DNA from: Candidatus Allofournierella pullicola
Lineage (GTDB): Bacteria > Bacillota > Clostridia > Oscillospirales > Ruminococcaceae
Length of the DNA: 64,000 bases
Direction of reading: 5' to 3'
Assembly: GCA_019114225.1 (NCBI GenBank)
Contig: DXFW01000019.1
Location: 1-64,000 of the forward strand
Each line of letters begins with the position of its first letter. Within the stretch, counting starts at the first letter, position 1. A program made the position numbers and the translations under genes. Shown here in pieces: positions 1 to 7,984 of this stretch. The notes beneath the pieces are model-generated. The model ran no database searches, was not told where the DNA came from, and worked only from the letters and a program-made list of their open reading frames with translations.

Positions 1-713
1 ATGCGGAGGTTATTTCTGATTTTATCGTTAATCTCTTAACAGACAATAAACTGCTAGAAAATCCGGATATCCAGTTTATAATATCTGTGTGGGAAGTTCC
101 ATTTAAGAGAATCCTAAAAACTGTTCGTACACAAAAACATTATTGTCCATTATTATCATGGCCAACTCCATTCCTAGTTGCAGCCCTAAATAAGAGAATT
201 TCTGCTTTTAGCAACAATACATTACAGAATTTTCGCACCATGTTTGCTGAAGATGTTTGCGAAGAAACAATAAATGAGATACTCTATTTGAGTAATGGAA
301 ACCCTCGTGATTTATGGCATATACTCGATCATATTTTCCAGTCGCAATATTCAATAGATCCAAATTGTGCAAAGTTGAGTAGCAAAGCTGTGCATCAAGG
401 ATTGAGTGATTTTGTGGTTCATTTTAACTTTTATGAATATTATCCTAAAAAGCCAAAAGCAAAGGCAAATACTATGGATGTATATAGCTATATTAAACAT
501 TTGCAAAAGTTACCGTCTGAAACTTTTACAAAAAACCAATTGAACGAGCTAGCTAAAACGGGTAGTTCAACAAATAATTACGTTGTTGGAATGGAGGCTA
601 TCGGTTTAGTTGTTAATACAAATGAAAAACTGAGCGCTGGTGTCGTATATCAAATTAATGATCCGAAAGTAGTGTATGCAATAAAAAACAGGTTGGATAT
701 TTCCAGAATTTAA
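1..713 (+). CDS. C-terminal part of an AAA+/P-loop ATPase-like protein, 5' end outside window
   Basis: The reading frame is open from the first complete codon (base 3) to the stop at 711-713, so this is the 3' part of a longer gene. No Walker A is present in the visible part. The segment LSNGNPRDLW about 90 residues into the visible part resembles the sensor-2/lid helix of AAA+ or STAND ATPases, as in the Sll1717-type P-loop ATPases. The last 70 residues look like a winged-helix module (residues such as FTKNQLNELAKTG). AT-rich codon use differs sharply from genes to the right, suggesting acquired DNA. The GTG at 87 is only an internal start candidate. Family assignment is an inference from a short motif; function is unknown. 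Confidence 0.5.
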   Translation, partial: AEVISDFIVNLLTDNKLLENPDIQFIISVWEVPFKRILKTVRTQKHYCPLLSWPTPFLVAALNKRISAFSNNTLQNFRTMFAEDVCEETINEILYLSNGNPRDLWHILDHIFQSQYSIDPNCAKLSSKAVHQGLSDFVVHFNFYEYYPKKPKAKANTMDVYSYIKHLQKLPSETFTKNQLNELAKTGSSTNNYVVGMEAIGLVVNTNEKLSAGVVYQINDPKVVYAIKNRLDISRI

Positions 714-794
714 AACTGTTATAAACGAACAGACGCTTATCTTCCTAAAATTTTGACTACTTACAATAAACACGCTACTACTCCAGCCACATAT

Positions 795-839
795 GAAGCC
801 CGGAAAGACTGTCCACATCAGGCTTTCCGGGCTTCGTTT
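795..839 (+). terminator. Stem-loop downstream of the ATPase fragment
   Basis: A 13-bp perfect inverted repeat (arms 795-807 and 823-835, GAAGCCCGGAAAG / CTTTCCGGGCTTC) is followed by GTTTA. It lies 82 bases after the stop of the rightward ATPase gene. The T-tract is short, so termination strength is uncertain. Confidence 0.6.
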
Positions 840-871
840 ACATTAGCCGCGTCGCTATATATGACTCCTTA

Positions 872-919
872 CTATTTCCTTTTGAAATAGGTTGAATTCA
901 TCCTATTTATTGATATACT
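872..919 (+). promoter_or_regulatory. phd-doc promoter with upstream palindrome
   Basis: A promoter TTGAAT (892-897), 16-bp spacer, TATACT (914-919) precedes the antitoxin gene. Directly upstream is a perfect inverted repeat CTATTTC-N5-GAAATAG (872-890), placed as an operator would be. Phd-type antitoxins autorepress their operons with the toxin as co-repressor; that this palindrome is the site is inference. Confidence 0.6.
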
Positions 920-939
920 GTAAGAAAGGTGGTGTTCTT

Positions 940-1182
940 ATGATACTTGATACCCGTGAAATGATTTCTGTAACCGAGGCTAATCAGAATTTTTCCCGCG
1001 CAACGAGAATTGCCGACCAGCGGGGTAAGGCTGTGATTCTGAAAGGCAACAGGCCAAAGTATGTATTGCTGGACATTGAGGCCGATCCACGACTTCTTTT
1101 ATCTGACGATGAACTGATTGGGATTTCCGCCACCCGGATTTTCAAAAATCACCGGGCAGCGTTTGAGGAGTTGGCAAAATGA
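940..1182 (+). CDS. Type II antitoxin, Phd/YefM family
   Basis: An 80-residue protein. The start at 940 is chosen because AAAGGTGG lies just upstream and the product then begins MILDTREMISVTEANQNF, the usual N-terminus of Phd/YefM antitoxins (a DNA-binding dimer domain). The middle stretch GKAVILKGNRPKYVLLD matches the family's strand-turn-strand. The C-terminal 25 residues would be the disordered toxin-neutralising tail. The stop overlaps the toxin start by four bases (ATGA), so the two are translationally coupled. Expected role: neutralise the downstream Doc/Fic protein and repress the operon. Confidence 0.85.
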   Translation: MILDTREMISVTEANQNFSRATRIADQRGKAVILKGNRPKYVLLDIEADPRLLLSDDELIGISATRIFKNHRAAFEELAK

Positions 1183-1568
1183 TTGTATTGTCCACGCAAA
1201 AAGTGATGCAGCTTCACCGGTTCCTCATGCAGGAGACCGGTGGGCTGGATGGTCTTCGGGACGAAGGTTTGTTTGATTCTGCCGTGCAAGGCCCCTTTAC
1301 CACATTTGGAGGTCAGGAGCTTTATCCCAGTCTCGAAGAGAAAGCCGCAAAGCTGGGAGTTACCCTTACCAAGAATCACGCCTTTCTGGATGGAAACAAG
1401 CGCATTGGTACCTATGCGCTGCTCATCTTCCTGGATGTAAATGGCGTAGTCATGGAGTACTCCGATGCTGACCTGATTGCTCTGGGCCTTGGTATGGCCG
1501 ATGGTACGCTGGACTATGATGGCGTTCTGGACTGGATTCAGAAGCATAAAGTCGAGGCATTTGTTTGA
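1179..1568 (+). CDS. doc: Type II toxin, Doc (death-on-curing) subgroup of the Fic fold
   Basis: A 129-residue protein, the usual Doc length. The Fic-type motif is HAFLDGNKR at residues 67-75, with the catalytic/general-base His67 and the phosphate-anchoring GNKR. Classical phage P1 Doc has Ala where this protein has Gly (DANKR versus DGNKR); Gly is also the form in AMPylating Fic proteins. Doc enzymes phosphorylate elongation factor Tu on a conserved Thr, stopping translation; that this copy does so is inferred from family. It overlaps the antitoxin gene by ATGA. All expected motif residues are present, so the toxin appears intact. Confidence 0.85.
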   Translation: MIVLSTQKVMQLHRFLMQETGGLDGLRDEGLFDSAVQGPFTTFGGQELYPSLEEKAAKLGVTLTKNHAFLDGNKRIGTYALLIFLDVNGVVMEYSDADLIALGLGMADGTLDYDGVLDWIQKHKVEAFV

Positions 1569-1746
1569 CGCAGCCTGCCAGTAAGAGATTTGGCGATATG
1601 TATAAAGCCAGCAGTTCAAATTTTCCGTTTTGACGAACGAAAAAAGTCCAGGAATTTGTGCATTTTATGGATTTTTGATAACAAGTTTCTCTCTTGCTGC
1701 GCTACCTATGGAACTGATTCATTACGTATTCATTATGAAGCGCAAC

Positions 1747-1794
1747 AAGGGCCCCTTTCCAGGCGGTTTCCCCCGCCCGGAAAGGGGCCCTTTT
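1747..1794 (+). terminator. Strong GC-rich hairpin downstream of phd-doc
   Basis: A 14-bp perfect inverted repeat (arms 1747-1760 and 1779-1792) is followed by TTTT on the + strand. It lies about 180 bases after doc. It faces the tRNA transcription unit, so it may also block leftward readthrough. Confidence 0.7.
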
Positions 1795-1830
1795 ATCGTA
1801 CCGTTGTACCCGCAAACCCGCATAAACAAA

Positions 1831-1862
1831 AGAAAAATCCCCCAGCCTTTCGGCTGAGGGAT
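1831..1862 (-). terminator. Terminator of the tRNA-Pro unit
   Basis: On the minus strand, immediately after the tRNA 3' end, CCCTCAGCC-GAAA-GGCTGGGGG is followed by ATTTTTCTTTT. This is a classic intrinsic terminator with a GAAA tetraloop. Confidence 0.85.
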
Positions 1863-1863
1863 T

Positions 1864-1940
1864 TGGTCCGAGTGGCGAGAGTCGAACTCACGGCCTCTTG
1901 AACCCCATTCAAGCGCGCTACCAAACTGCGCTACACCCGG
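1864..1940 (-). tRNA. tRNA-Pro, anticodon GGG
   Basis: Read on the minus strand, a full cloverleaf is visible. The acceptor stem CCGGGTG (1940-1934) pairs with CACTCGG with one G-U pair. The D-arm contains GTAGCGCAGTTTGGTAGCGC. The anticodon arm CTTGA/TCAAG has a 7-base loop ATGGGGT, giving anticodon GGG. The T-loop is GTTCGACTC. The CCA end is encoded (1866-1864). GGG reads CCC and CCU proline codons. Confidence 0.95.
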
Positions 1941-1971
1941 ACATTGCCGCCGGTTATCAGCGGCAAATAAT

Positions 1972-2000
1972 ATTATAACCAGGGGGCGGTGGTTTGTCAA
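1972..2000 (-). promoter_or_regulatory. Perfect consensus sigma-A promoter for tRNA-Pro
   Basis: On the minus strand: TTGACA (2000-1995), exactly 17 bp, TATAAT (1977-1972). Both hexamers match consensus perfectly. The tRNA starts at 1940, leaving a short leader that contains a GCCGC/GCGGC hairpin (about 1946-1965). Confidence 0.9.
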
Positions 2001-2066
2001 CAACTTTTTTCCTTTTTCTTTCAAATAATCGAAACCAAGTCTTTTCGCCCCGCCGCAAAGCAAACC

Positions 2067-2120
2067 GCAGGCCCCGGATACACCGCGCAAAGGGTGTGTC
2101 CGGGGCCTGCTTTTTCTTTT
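2067..2120. terminator. 18-bp hairpin downstream of rubredoxin, T-tract on the + side
   Basis: Arms 2067-2084 and 2093-2110 are nearly perfect (GCAGGCCCCGGATACACC / GGGTGTGTCCGGGGCCTGC). The T-rich tail TTTTTCTTTT is on the + strand (2111-2120). On the minus strand, which carries rubredoxin, the tail is GGTTTGCTTTG. It probably ends the rubredoxin transcript and also stops any rightward transcription. Confidence 0.6.
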
Positions 2121-2123
2121 GCG

Positions 2124-2279
2124 TTACTCCTGCTCGAACATGTCCTTGCCTACGCCGCACAGGGGGCAGACGTAGTCTTCGGGCACGTCGGCCCAGGCAG
2201 TGCCGGGGGCCACGCCGTTGTCCGGGTCGCCAGCCGCCTCGTCGTAGATAAAGCCGCAGACAGTGCATACATACTTCAT
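2124..2279 (-). CDS. Rubredoxin
   Basis: A 51-residue protein starting [14 protein letters not shown] after the ribosome site AAGGAG. The four iron ligands form two CxxCG knuckles: CTVCGF near the N-terminus and CPLCGVGKD near the C-terminus. The family's conserved [10 protein letters not shown] and [10 protein letters not shown] segments are present. Rubredoxins are cytosolic one-iron electron carriers, in anaerobes often feeding oxygen- or peroxide-reducing enzymes such as flavodiiron proteins and rubrerythrin. No partner gene adjoins it. The length is standard and the gene is intact and monocistronic. Confidence 0.97.
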   Translation of the reverse strand: MKYVCTVCGFIYDEAAGDPDNGVAPGTAWADVPEDYVCPLCGVGKDMFEQE

Positions 2280-2564
2280 AGCGTATCGCTCCTTTTTCAA
2301 TTCACAGCCCGCCGGGCGGGCTCACGCCCTTATTGTATGTAAAAGCGCGGCGTTCTTCCGTTGCCTGGGCAACATTTTGTAGACAAGTAATTGTGTCCTT
2401 TTGTCTTCTAAACCCCTTTCAGCTGCACCGCCAATCCCTGCTATGCCAAGACATTATTGCCAATGACCTGCAGCAAACAATATCAATAGGGAAACAACTC
2501 TAGACAATATCTTTTGACCCCCACAGTTTTTCTGTATGATCATATTGGATTGCATGGGCGTATA
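2280..2564. other. Intergenic region, rubredoxin 5' side and MFS 3' side
   Basis: No convincing gene. A perfect palindrome GTTGCCTGGGCAAC lies at 2360-2373, about 80 bases upstream of the rubredoxin start, and could be a regulator site. I saw no clear terminator hairpin for the leftward MFS gene that ends at 2565. Confidence 0.4.
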
Positions 2565-3815
2565 TCAGCCACTTTCTTCAACCTTTGGACGAATACCGAA
2601 TGTAAACACGCAAAACACCAAGAATAGCGCTGTCACGGGGATGAACATCGCCACTGTATACAGTCCGTGATCTGCCATTGTCCCCACCACCGAGCTAATC
2701 ATCATGCTGCCCAGCGTACCACATACTCCGGTAATTGCAGTGACCGTGGCTGAGCAGCGGGGAAATGCCTTACATGCCAGCACGATTCGGGCCGTATAGC
2801 TTGCTCCGCTGAGGATACCGAACAGCAGCGTTCCCGCCATCCAAAACATCGGCTGCTGTACCAGCAGCATTGCCGCCACCAAAAGAGCCGACAGCAGACT
2901 GGACCATCGCAGATACACCTCTGGTGGGAGCCGGGATCCCAGAAACGCTAATCCCGAGCGGCTGAGAATCATCCCCACATAATTTGCTGTCATCAGCGTA
3001 GTGCAGAACGTTACTGTGTAAACCGTTTTATCAAACTGCTCCAAATATGTAGGCAGCCAGATGGTAAGATAGGTCACTCCAGAGAGAAGCATGCTGCTCA
3101 GGCAAAGCCATCGAATGAACGGGCTGGACAATATTTCTCTGTATGGAATATTCTCTTTTTCATGGGTGGCAGCGTTTGGTGTCCTGGTGGCATTGGTCTC
3201 CCTGTTCTTTTCATCATTCGCTAATGCACCTTCGGCCCTCGCACTTCCAATCAGCCGGCTCAAAGCCATAAACAGCAATGCTGCACCTGCCATAACGCCG
3301 CCGCTAACAAGATAACCTGTCTGCCACCCTTTTGTTTTGATACAAAAGGCTGCGAACGAAGGCGCTGCCATGCTGCCCGCCGCAAACAATGTGTGCAGGA
3401 TAGAAATATATCTTGCACGCTGCACTCCAAATAAATCGGAAATATACGCAGCACAGAGATTGTCTACCATTCCTCCAAACAGACCGATACACAATCGTAC
3501 CGCCAGTAGAACGATATAAGCCGGTGCCGCACCTGTTGCCAGCAGTGCTGTGCCATAGACCAACGCCATCCATGTGAGCAGGATACGTTTGTTCAGCCGA
3601 TCAGCCAGTAAAAGTGTAACCAACATGGCCAAAGACTGGCCAATATCCGCCGTTACTGTCAGTGCAGATGCCTGCTTTAGGCCCAGGGCATACTCTTCGA
3701 TCATGCGAGGCATCATCGTGCTGTACATACTATTGGATACTGCAAACCCTACCATAAAGACGCAGGTAAAAGCAGCAGCCAGCGCCACACAACGCCGAAC
3801 GGCAATCGTACTCAC
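2565..3815 (-). CDS. Major facilitator superfamily transporter
   Basis: A 416-residue, very hydrophobic protein with about 12 predicted membrane helices split by a charged central loop around residues 195-225 (RAEGALANDEKNRETNA), as in MFS carriers. The loop between helices 2 and 3 has ADRLNKR, a form of the MFS signature. The start is GTG, whose GTGA overlaps the stop of the upstream aldolase, so it is translationally coupled and last in the nucleoside operon. This suggests transport of a sugar or nucleoside-derived substrate or export of an end product; the direction and substrate cannot be read from the sequence. Confidence 0.85.
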   Translation of the reverse strand: MSTIAVRRCVALAAAFTCVFMVGFAVSNSMYSTMMPRMIEEYALGLKQASALTVTADIGQSLAMLVTLLLADRLNKRILLTWMALVYGTALLATGAAPAYIVLLAVRLCIGLFGGMVDNLCAAYISDLFGVQRARYISILHTLFAAGSMAAPSFAAFCIKTKGWQTGYLVSGGVMAGAALLFMALSRLIGSARAEGALANDEKNRETNATRTPNAATHEKENIPYREILSSPFIRWLCLSSMLLSGVTYLTIWLPTYLEQFDKTVYTVTFCTTLMTANYVGMILSRSGLAFLGSRLPPEVYLRWSSLLSALLVAAMLLVQQPMFWMAGTLLFGILSGASYTARIVLACKAFPRCSATVTAITGVCGTLGSMMISSVVGTMADHGLYTVAMFIPVTALFLVFCVFTFGIRPKVEESG

Positions 3816-4510
3816 GGGCGCACCCCGGCCGCTGTAGCCCAGGGGCCTTTTCCCCTGCTTTCTCCTTGTGCCAAACGCAGAGCGTCCAGTGCCGACAGCT
3901 CCTCAGGGCACAACAACTTTCCTGCACTGCCTGCCTGCTCATACAACGCGAGCACGCGGAAATAATGTTCCACCGCTTCTGCGCGGTCGAATGCCTGCCA
4001 CAGATCCTTTCCCCAAGCAGTGAGGCCATGATTCTGCAAAAGCACTGCACAGGAAGTATTTGCATGAAGTGCTACCGCTTGCGCCAGTTCTCTGCTTCCC
4101 AAAGGAAGGTACGGCACAACAGGGATATATCCCACCTGCAAGATAATATCCGCACACAATGCCGGCCAACGTGCACCCGGACCGCGTGCAGAAAAGCACA
4201 CGGCTCTGGGTGCATGCAAATGAATCACTGCGCCAATGGTGGGGTCGGCCTCATACAATGCTTTATGCATCTCCGTCTCACTGGAGGGTCCGGTACCCGA
4301 TACTATATACCCGCCATTCTCTGGCCGAAGGTTTACCATTTGTCCAGGCAACATTCTTCCCTTGCTCACACCGGAGGGCGTGATCAGGATACTTTTGTCC
4401 GGTAGCCGCACTGAGATATTTCCATCATTGGAAGCCACATATCCTTTTTGATACGCCAGCCGGCCCACCCTGCAAAGCAGTCGGGAATTCTCTTTCAGCG
4501 GGTCGCACAT
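3812..4510 (-). CDS. Class II aldolase (fuculose-phosphate aldolase / ribulose-1-phosphate aldolase type)
   Basis: A 232-residue protein from the ATG at 4510, which has GGAGG just upstream; a longer start at 4537 would overlap the preceding gene and has no ribosome site. Class II aldolase/adducin hallmarks are the glycine-rich SNDGNISVR near residue 30, the catalytic-Glu segment SSETEMHKALY, zinc ligands in HLHAPRAV, and the third His in LLQNHGLTAWG. These enzymes cleave 1-phosphorylated ketoses to DHAP and an aldehyde. With MtnA and a nucleoside phosphorylase in the same operon, the likely substrate is ribulose-1-phosphate or a 5-deoxy/5-methylthio analogue, as in the known DHAP shunt. Substrate choice is inference. 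Confidence 0.88.
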   Translation of the reverse strand: MCDPLKENSRLLCRVGRLAYQKGYVASNDGNISVRLPDKSILITPSGVSKGRMLPGQMVNLRPENGGYIVSGTGPSSETEMHKALYEADPTIGAVIHLHAPRAVCFSARGPGARWPALCADIILQVGYIPVVPYLPLGSRELAQAVALHANTSCAVLLQNHGLTAWGKDLWQAFDRAEAVEHYFRVLALYEQAGSAGKLLCPEELSALDALRLAQGESRGKGPWATAAGVRP

Positions 4511-4533
4511 AGTTCCTCCTTCAGCGCACAGGG

Positions 4534-5592
4534 TCATTTCATGATTTCTGCCAGACCTTGTTCAAACGGCGGATAGACAACGCCTTTTTCCGTAATAATC
4601 GCAGTGATAAATTCGTTGTCTGTAACATCAAAAGCAGGATTGTATGCCTTAATTCCGGCGGGCGCCTGCGGCGTTTTGTACCACAGAGTACTGATCTCAC
4701 TGTCTTGCCTGAGCTCGATCTGAATATCCTTGCCGGAAGTGCAATTCATATCAATGGTGGAAGTGGGCGCGCAAACATAAAACGGCACCCCGTAACGACT
4801 GGCCACAATAGACAGAGTAGACGTACCGATTTTATTCGCCGTATCGCCGTTGGCAGCCACGCGGTCGCAGCCCACCAGGCAGGCATCCACCCATCCATTT
4901 TTCATCACAATGGAGCACATGTCATCGCAGAGCAGAGTGACATCCACGCCGGCCTGCTGCAGTTCCCACGCGGTCAGTCGGGCACCCTGCAGCAACGGGC
5001 GGGTCTCATCAGCAAACACACGGAAGCCATAGCCCCTGTCTTGGCCCAGATAAATAGGTGCCAGCGCTGTGCCATATTTTGCCGTAGCAATGGTACCCGC
5101 GTTGCAATGTGTCAGCAGGCCCATTCCCGGCCTCAGCAGCGCCAACGCATTTTCGCCAATGGCTTTGCAGACCTGTTCATCTTCTTCGCGAATTGCATGG
5201 GCTTCCGCCAAAAGCGCGGCTTTGCAGCGGCTCACAGGCTGCCCCTCACAGGCGTCCAGGCATCGCTGCATACGATCCAGCGCCCAGAACAGGTTTACTG
5301 CGGTAGGACGTGCGCTCGCCAGAAATTTTCTTGCCTCGGTAAAATCCGCGTGTAAAGCAGCCCACTCCGTAGCAGAGGACTGCTTGGCGGCCAGGTACAC
5401 ACCATAGGCTGCCGCGATGCCGATGGCAGGCGCTCCCCGAACCTGCAGCCGATAGATTGCATCCCAAATCTGCTGTTGCGTCGTCAATGTCAGGTATTTT
5501 GTTTCACCCGGCAAAAGCGTCTGGTCCAGAATGATCAGTGCGTTTTTCTCGTCGTCCAGGCGGACGGATACCACATCATCCACAACACTCAT
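4534..5592 (-). CDS. mtnA: MtnA-family aldose-1-phosphate isomerase (methylthioribose-1-phosphate isomerase-like)
   Basis: A 352-residue protein, standard for MtnA of the eIF2B-like superfamily. Substrate-loop RGAPAIG is at 52-58. The catalytic Cys163 lies in THCNAG and the catalytic Asp243 in GCDRVAANGD. The family reaction converts 5-methylthioribose-1-phosphate to 5-methylthioribulose-1-phosphate; relatives use 5-deoxyribose-1-phosphate or ribose-1,5-bisphosphate. No methylthioribose kinase is present. The adjacent phosphorylase would yield the 1-phosphate directly, so this isomerase probably links phosphorolysis to the aldolase. RBS AAGGAGG is clear. The exact 5-substituent of the substrate is not decided by sequence. 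Confidence 0.9.
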   Translation of the reverse strand: MSVVDDVVSVRLDDEKNALIILDQTLLPGETKYLTLTTQQQIWDAIYRLQVRGAPAIGIAAAYGVYLAAKQSSATEWAALHADFTEARKFLASARPTAVNLFWALDRMQRCLDACEGQPVSRCKAALLAEAHAIREEDEQVCKAIGENALALLRPGMGLLTHCNAGTIATAKYGTALAPIYLGQDRGYGFRVFADETRPLLQGARLTAWELQQAGVDVTLLCDDMCSIVMKNGWVDACLVGCDRVAANGDTANKIGTSTLSIVASRYGVPFYVCAPTSTIDMNCTSGKDIQIELRQDSEISTLWYKTPQAPAGIKAYNPAFDVTDNEFITAIITEKGVVYPPFEQGLAEIMK

Positions 5593-5606
5593 GAAGCTCT
5601 CCTCCT

Positions 5607-6305
5607 TTATTCCGCCATCAACTCCAGTGCAAAACGGGCAATTGCATTATAGGCTTCCTCGCGTTGCCAAGCGTTGAGCGTTTCTTCAGTAACAGCATTT
5701 TCAAAGACACATAGCAGTCCTAACGCCGGCAAACCAAAGCGGGCCGCAACGGTATACACCTGGTTCATTTCCATATCCAGCCCCAGTGTGCCCCGGTCGG
5801 CAAACCGTGAAACCACAGGCAGCTCGTCCCTGATTTCCAGCGAAAGGACCGGCCCGACCCAGACACGCTGTCCCTGCTTATGCGCACGCTCCCACGCCTT
5901 GTTCAGAAGTTCAAAATCCGCCGCCGCCGGGAACGTGCGTCCTCCAAAGCGCAGGCGGTTTATGCGGGAGGTGGTGTGGGCAGTCTGTGCTAGCAACCAG
6001 TCGCCCGGTTTTAGTCGGGGATCGATTGCCGTGCAGCCTTCCAACTTCACGAAACACCTTGCCTCGAATTCGCCGGCAATCTCTGCCGCATACATCGCTG
6101 CGGACACCGGGCCAACACCGGTCCCTTGGACTGTGATTTCTTTGTTCTGGAACTTGCCGGTATAACCATGCATGTTGCGGATCTCGTTGTAGCAGACCGT
6201 ATCTTGCAAAAGGCGGGTGGCAATATACTGAACATTGCTGTCATCTTGTGTCAGCAGAACCACATTCGCAACATCTCCGGGAGAACCTGTCAGGCACAAC
6301 CCCAT
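5607..6305 (-). CDS. Divergent nucleoside phosphorylase-fold protein, likely altered active site
   Basis: A 232-residue member of the PNP/UDP phosphorylase fold, sharing the NEIRNMHGYTGKFQ and VQGTGVG segments with its upstream neighbour. Key positions differ. The phosphate-binding GDP of DeoD enzymes aligns with QDD (20-22), and the catalytic Asp of the CSDH motif aligns with Asn203 in FENA. The MEM motif (178-180) at the ribose site remains. It starts directly after the stop of the canonical phosphorylase. It may be a regulatory partner in a mixed oligomer, a hydrolase-like variant, or a phosphorylase for an unusual nucleoside. The alignment was made by eye. Confidence 0.72.
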   Translation of the reverse strand: MGLCLTGSPGDVANVVLLTQDDSNVQYIATRLLQDTVCYNEIRNMHGYTGKFQNKEITVQGTGVGPVSAAMYAAEIAGEFEARCFVKLEGCTAIDPRLKPGDWLLAQTAHTTSRINRLRFGGRTFPAAADFELLNKAWERAHKQGQRVWVGPVLSLEIRDELPVVSRFADRGTLGLDMEMNQVYTVAARFGLPALGLLCVFENAVTEETLNAWQREEAYNAIARFALELMAE

Positions 6306-7058
6306 TTATCTCCCCTCCTCTGCCAGTTTGTACGCCGTCTCCAGCGCCACTTTCATCATGTTGTTATACGCTGTTTCCCGCTGTGCCAAAGGGGTGTCCT
6401 CACTCTTATAAATCTGGTGATCACTGCAGGTGATTAGCAAAAGTGCCCGCACCTGGGGATAGCGTGAGGCCGCCACCAGCAGGCCTGTGCCCTCCATTTC
6501 GCTGGCCACCATTTTGTAGCCCTTCCATGGATCAAGATAACTCTGAGGCTGATCCGGTTCTTTATAGAGCACGTCCCCACAAGCACTCACTCCCACATGA
6601 ACCGGGATCCCGTTTTCTTTTGCGCAGTCATAGGCTGTTTTCAACAGCGTGAAATCACTGGTGGGAACGAAATCGTACTCTCCAAAATCCATCACTGTGT
6701 TGTTCGATTCGCTGGCGCTGGCCGTGGAAAGAATGGTATCTCCCACGTGGACATCCAGTTCCTTACTGCCCGCTGTGCCGATTCGGATAAGGTTACGACA
6801 GCCATGATCTTCGATCAGCTCATAGGCACACTCCATAATGGAGGAGGTCCCCATGCCTGTTCCCTGCACAGACACGCGCACACCCTTGTAAACACCTGTA
6901 TAACCGTACATGCCGCGATTGGTATTGTAGCACTTGACGTCTTCGAGATAGCGCTCTGCGAGGTAGCGTGCACGAAGCGGATCTCCGGGCAGGAGCACTG
7001 TTTCCGCAATGGAGCCTTTCGGCGCACGCAGCAAACCTGGTCCAAACAGGTTGATCAT
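6306..7058 (-). CDS. deoD: Purine nucleoside phosphorylase, DeoD-like hexameric type
   Basis: A 250-residue protein. Phosphate/ribose site motifs are LLPGDPLRARY (22-32), YNTNRGMYGYTG (44-54) and QGTGMG (65-70); the ribose-binding EME is at 187-189 and the catalytic Asp213 in CSDH. These enzymes cleave purine ribonucleosides with phosphate to free base and ribose-1-phosphate. The start ATG overlaps the stop of the permease gene (ATGA), tying catabolism to import. Products fit the operon: ribose-1-phosphate (or a 5-modified form) to MtnA, and adenine to the adenine deaminase encoded at 17.6 kb. Annotation as uridine phosphorylase is possible, since both belong to one family. Confidence 0.88.
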   Translation of the reverse strand: MINLFGPGLLRAPKGSIAETVLLPGDPLRARYLAERYLEDVKCYNTNRGMYGYTGVYKGVRVSVQGTGMGTSSIMECAYELIEDHGCRNLIRIGTAGSKELDVHVGDTILSTASASESNNTVMDFGEYDFVPTSDFTLLKTAYDCAKENGIPVHVGVSACGDVLYKEPDQPQSYLDPWKGYKMVASEMEGTGLLVAASRYPQVRALLLITCSDHQIYKSEDTPLAQRETAYNNMMKVALETAYKLAEEGR

Positions 7059-7981
7059 GGTTTGTCCACCTTCTTTCTTTTCATCTTGCCGGCACTTTTC
7101 GCCGCTGCAACCAGCCCGATCATAGTAACCAGATAGGGAAGCATCCGTACCAGCTCACTGGGGATATTCAATGTACTGGCAGTGTTGGCCACAGCATCCG
7201 CTGTGCCGAACAGCAAAGATGCCAGTGCACCGCCCAGCGGGTGATTCCCGCCCAAAGCTGCAGAAGCCATGCCAATAAATCCTCGGCCTGCAGTCATGTT
7301 CGTCTGGAACCAGGAAACATATCCCATAGACATAAAGCAGCCGCCCAGTGCCGCCATCACACCGGCGATGCACATCGCCAAAATCTTGATACGCACAGAA
7401 TTGATTCCCACAGATTCAGCCGCGCTGTCGTTTTGGCCTACCATTCGCAGCCGCAGACCCAGCTTGGTTTTAAAAAGGAAAACGTGCATCAGCACCGCCA
7501 TCAGCACCGCAATATAGGTCAGCACATTATGCCCGGACAAGACTTCTCCCAGCACAGGGATATCGCGGAGGAGCGGAATATCCACTGTGGGCAGTGTCAG
7601 GCTCATCACACCCGAGCTCATACCTTTGCTGCCCGTCACAACATAAAGGATGAAGGTGGTGCCGCCGGCCATCATCAAGTTGAAAGCAACACCGTTCATA
7701 AACATATCCGCTTTAAGCACCAGCGCTGCATAAGCGATCACAAAGGACATCAGCACGCCGATGGCCACTGCGATCAACAGACCCAACCAAGCGCTGTGTG
7801 TCCAGGCGCTGAAAAGCACCCCCATCAGTGCGGCGGTGAGCATTGTGCTCTCGATTGCCAGGTTCATCATTCCTACCTGGGCTACCACAATGCCCGCCAG
7901 GCTGGCATACAGCAGCGGAGTAGTCATTCGGATGATGGTTGCCAGGAACGTCGGGGAAAAGATCAACGAAGCGATATCCAT
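7055..7981 (-). CDS. Nucleoside ABC transporter permease, second subunit (NupQ/YufQ-like)
   Basis: A 308-residue membrane protein with about eight to ten predicted helices and the family segments GMMNLAIE near residue 37 and GFIGMASAALGGNHPLGG near residue 237. This is the inner-membrane permease family of BMP-type nucleoside importers (related to branched-chain amino acid and sugar permeases). It follows the first permease by three bases and overlaps the phosphorylase start. Together with the first permease and the ATPase it should form the translocation channel for nucleosides delivered by the lipoprotein at 10.8 kb. Confidence 0.92.
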   Translation of the reverse strand: MDIASLIFSPTFLATIIRMTTPLLYASLAGIVVAQVGMMNLAIESTMLTAALMGVLFSAWTHSAWLGLLIAVAIGVLMSFVIAYAALVLKADMFMNGVAFNLMMAGGTTFILYVVTGSKGMSSGVMSLTLPTVDIPLLRDIPVLGEVLSGHNVLTYIAVLMAVLMHVFLFKTKLGLRLRMVGQNDSAAESVGINSVRIKILAMCIAGVMAALGGCFMSMGYVSWFQTNMTAGRGFIGMASAALGGNHPLGGALASLLFGTADAVANTASTLNIPSELVRMLPYLVTMIGLVAAAKSAGKMKRKKVDKP

Positions 7982-7984
7982 GGT

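Noticed and set aside
1149-1619. Leftward 156-codon frame over doc
   Set aside because: Antisense of an intact Fic-motif toxin; no ribosome site or family resemblance.
4511-4537. Longer start for the class II aldolase at 4537
   Set aside because: Overlaps the preceding gene's stop and has no ribosome site, whereas ATG 4510 has GGAGG.
3812-7058. Complete methionine-salvage operon (mtnA with mtnK, mtnB, mtnD)
   Set aside because: Only an MtnA-like isomerase is present; no kinase, dehydratase or dioxygenase, so the full aerobic MTA cycle is not supported.
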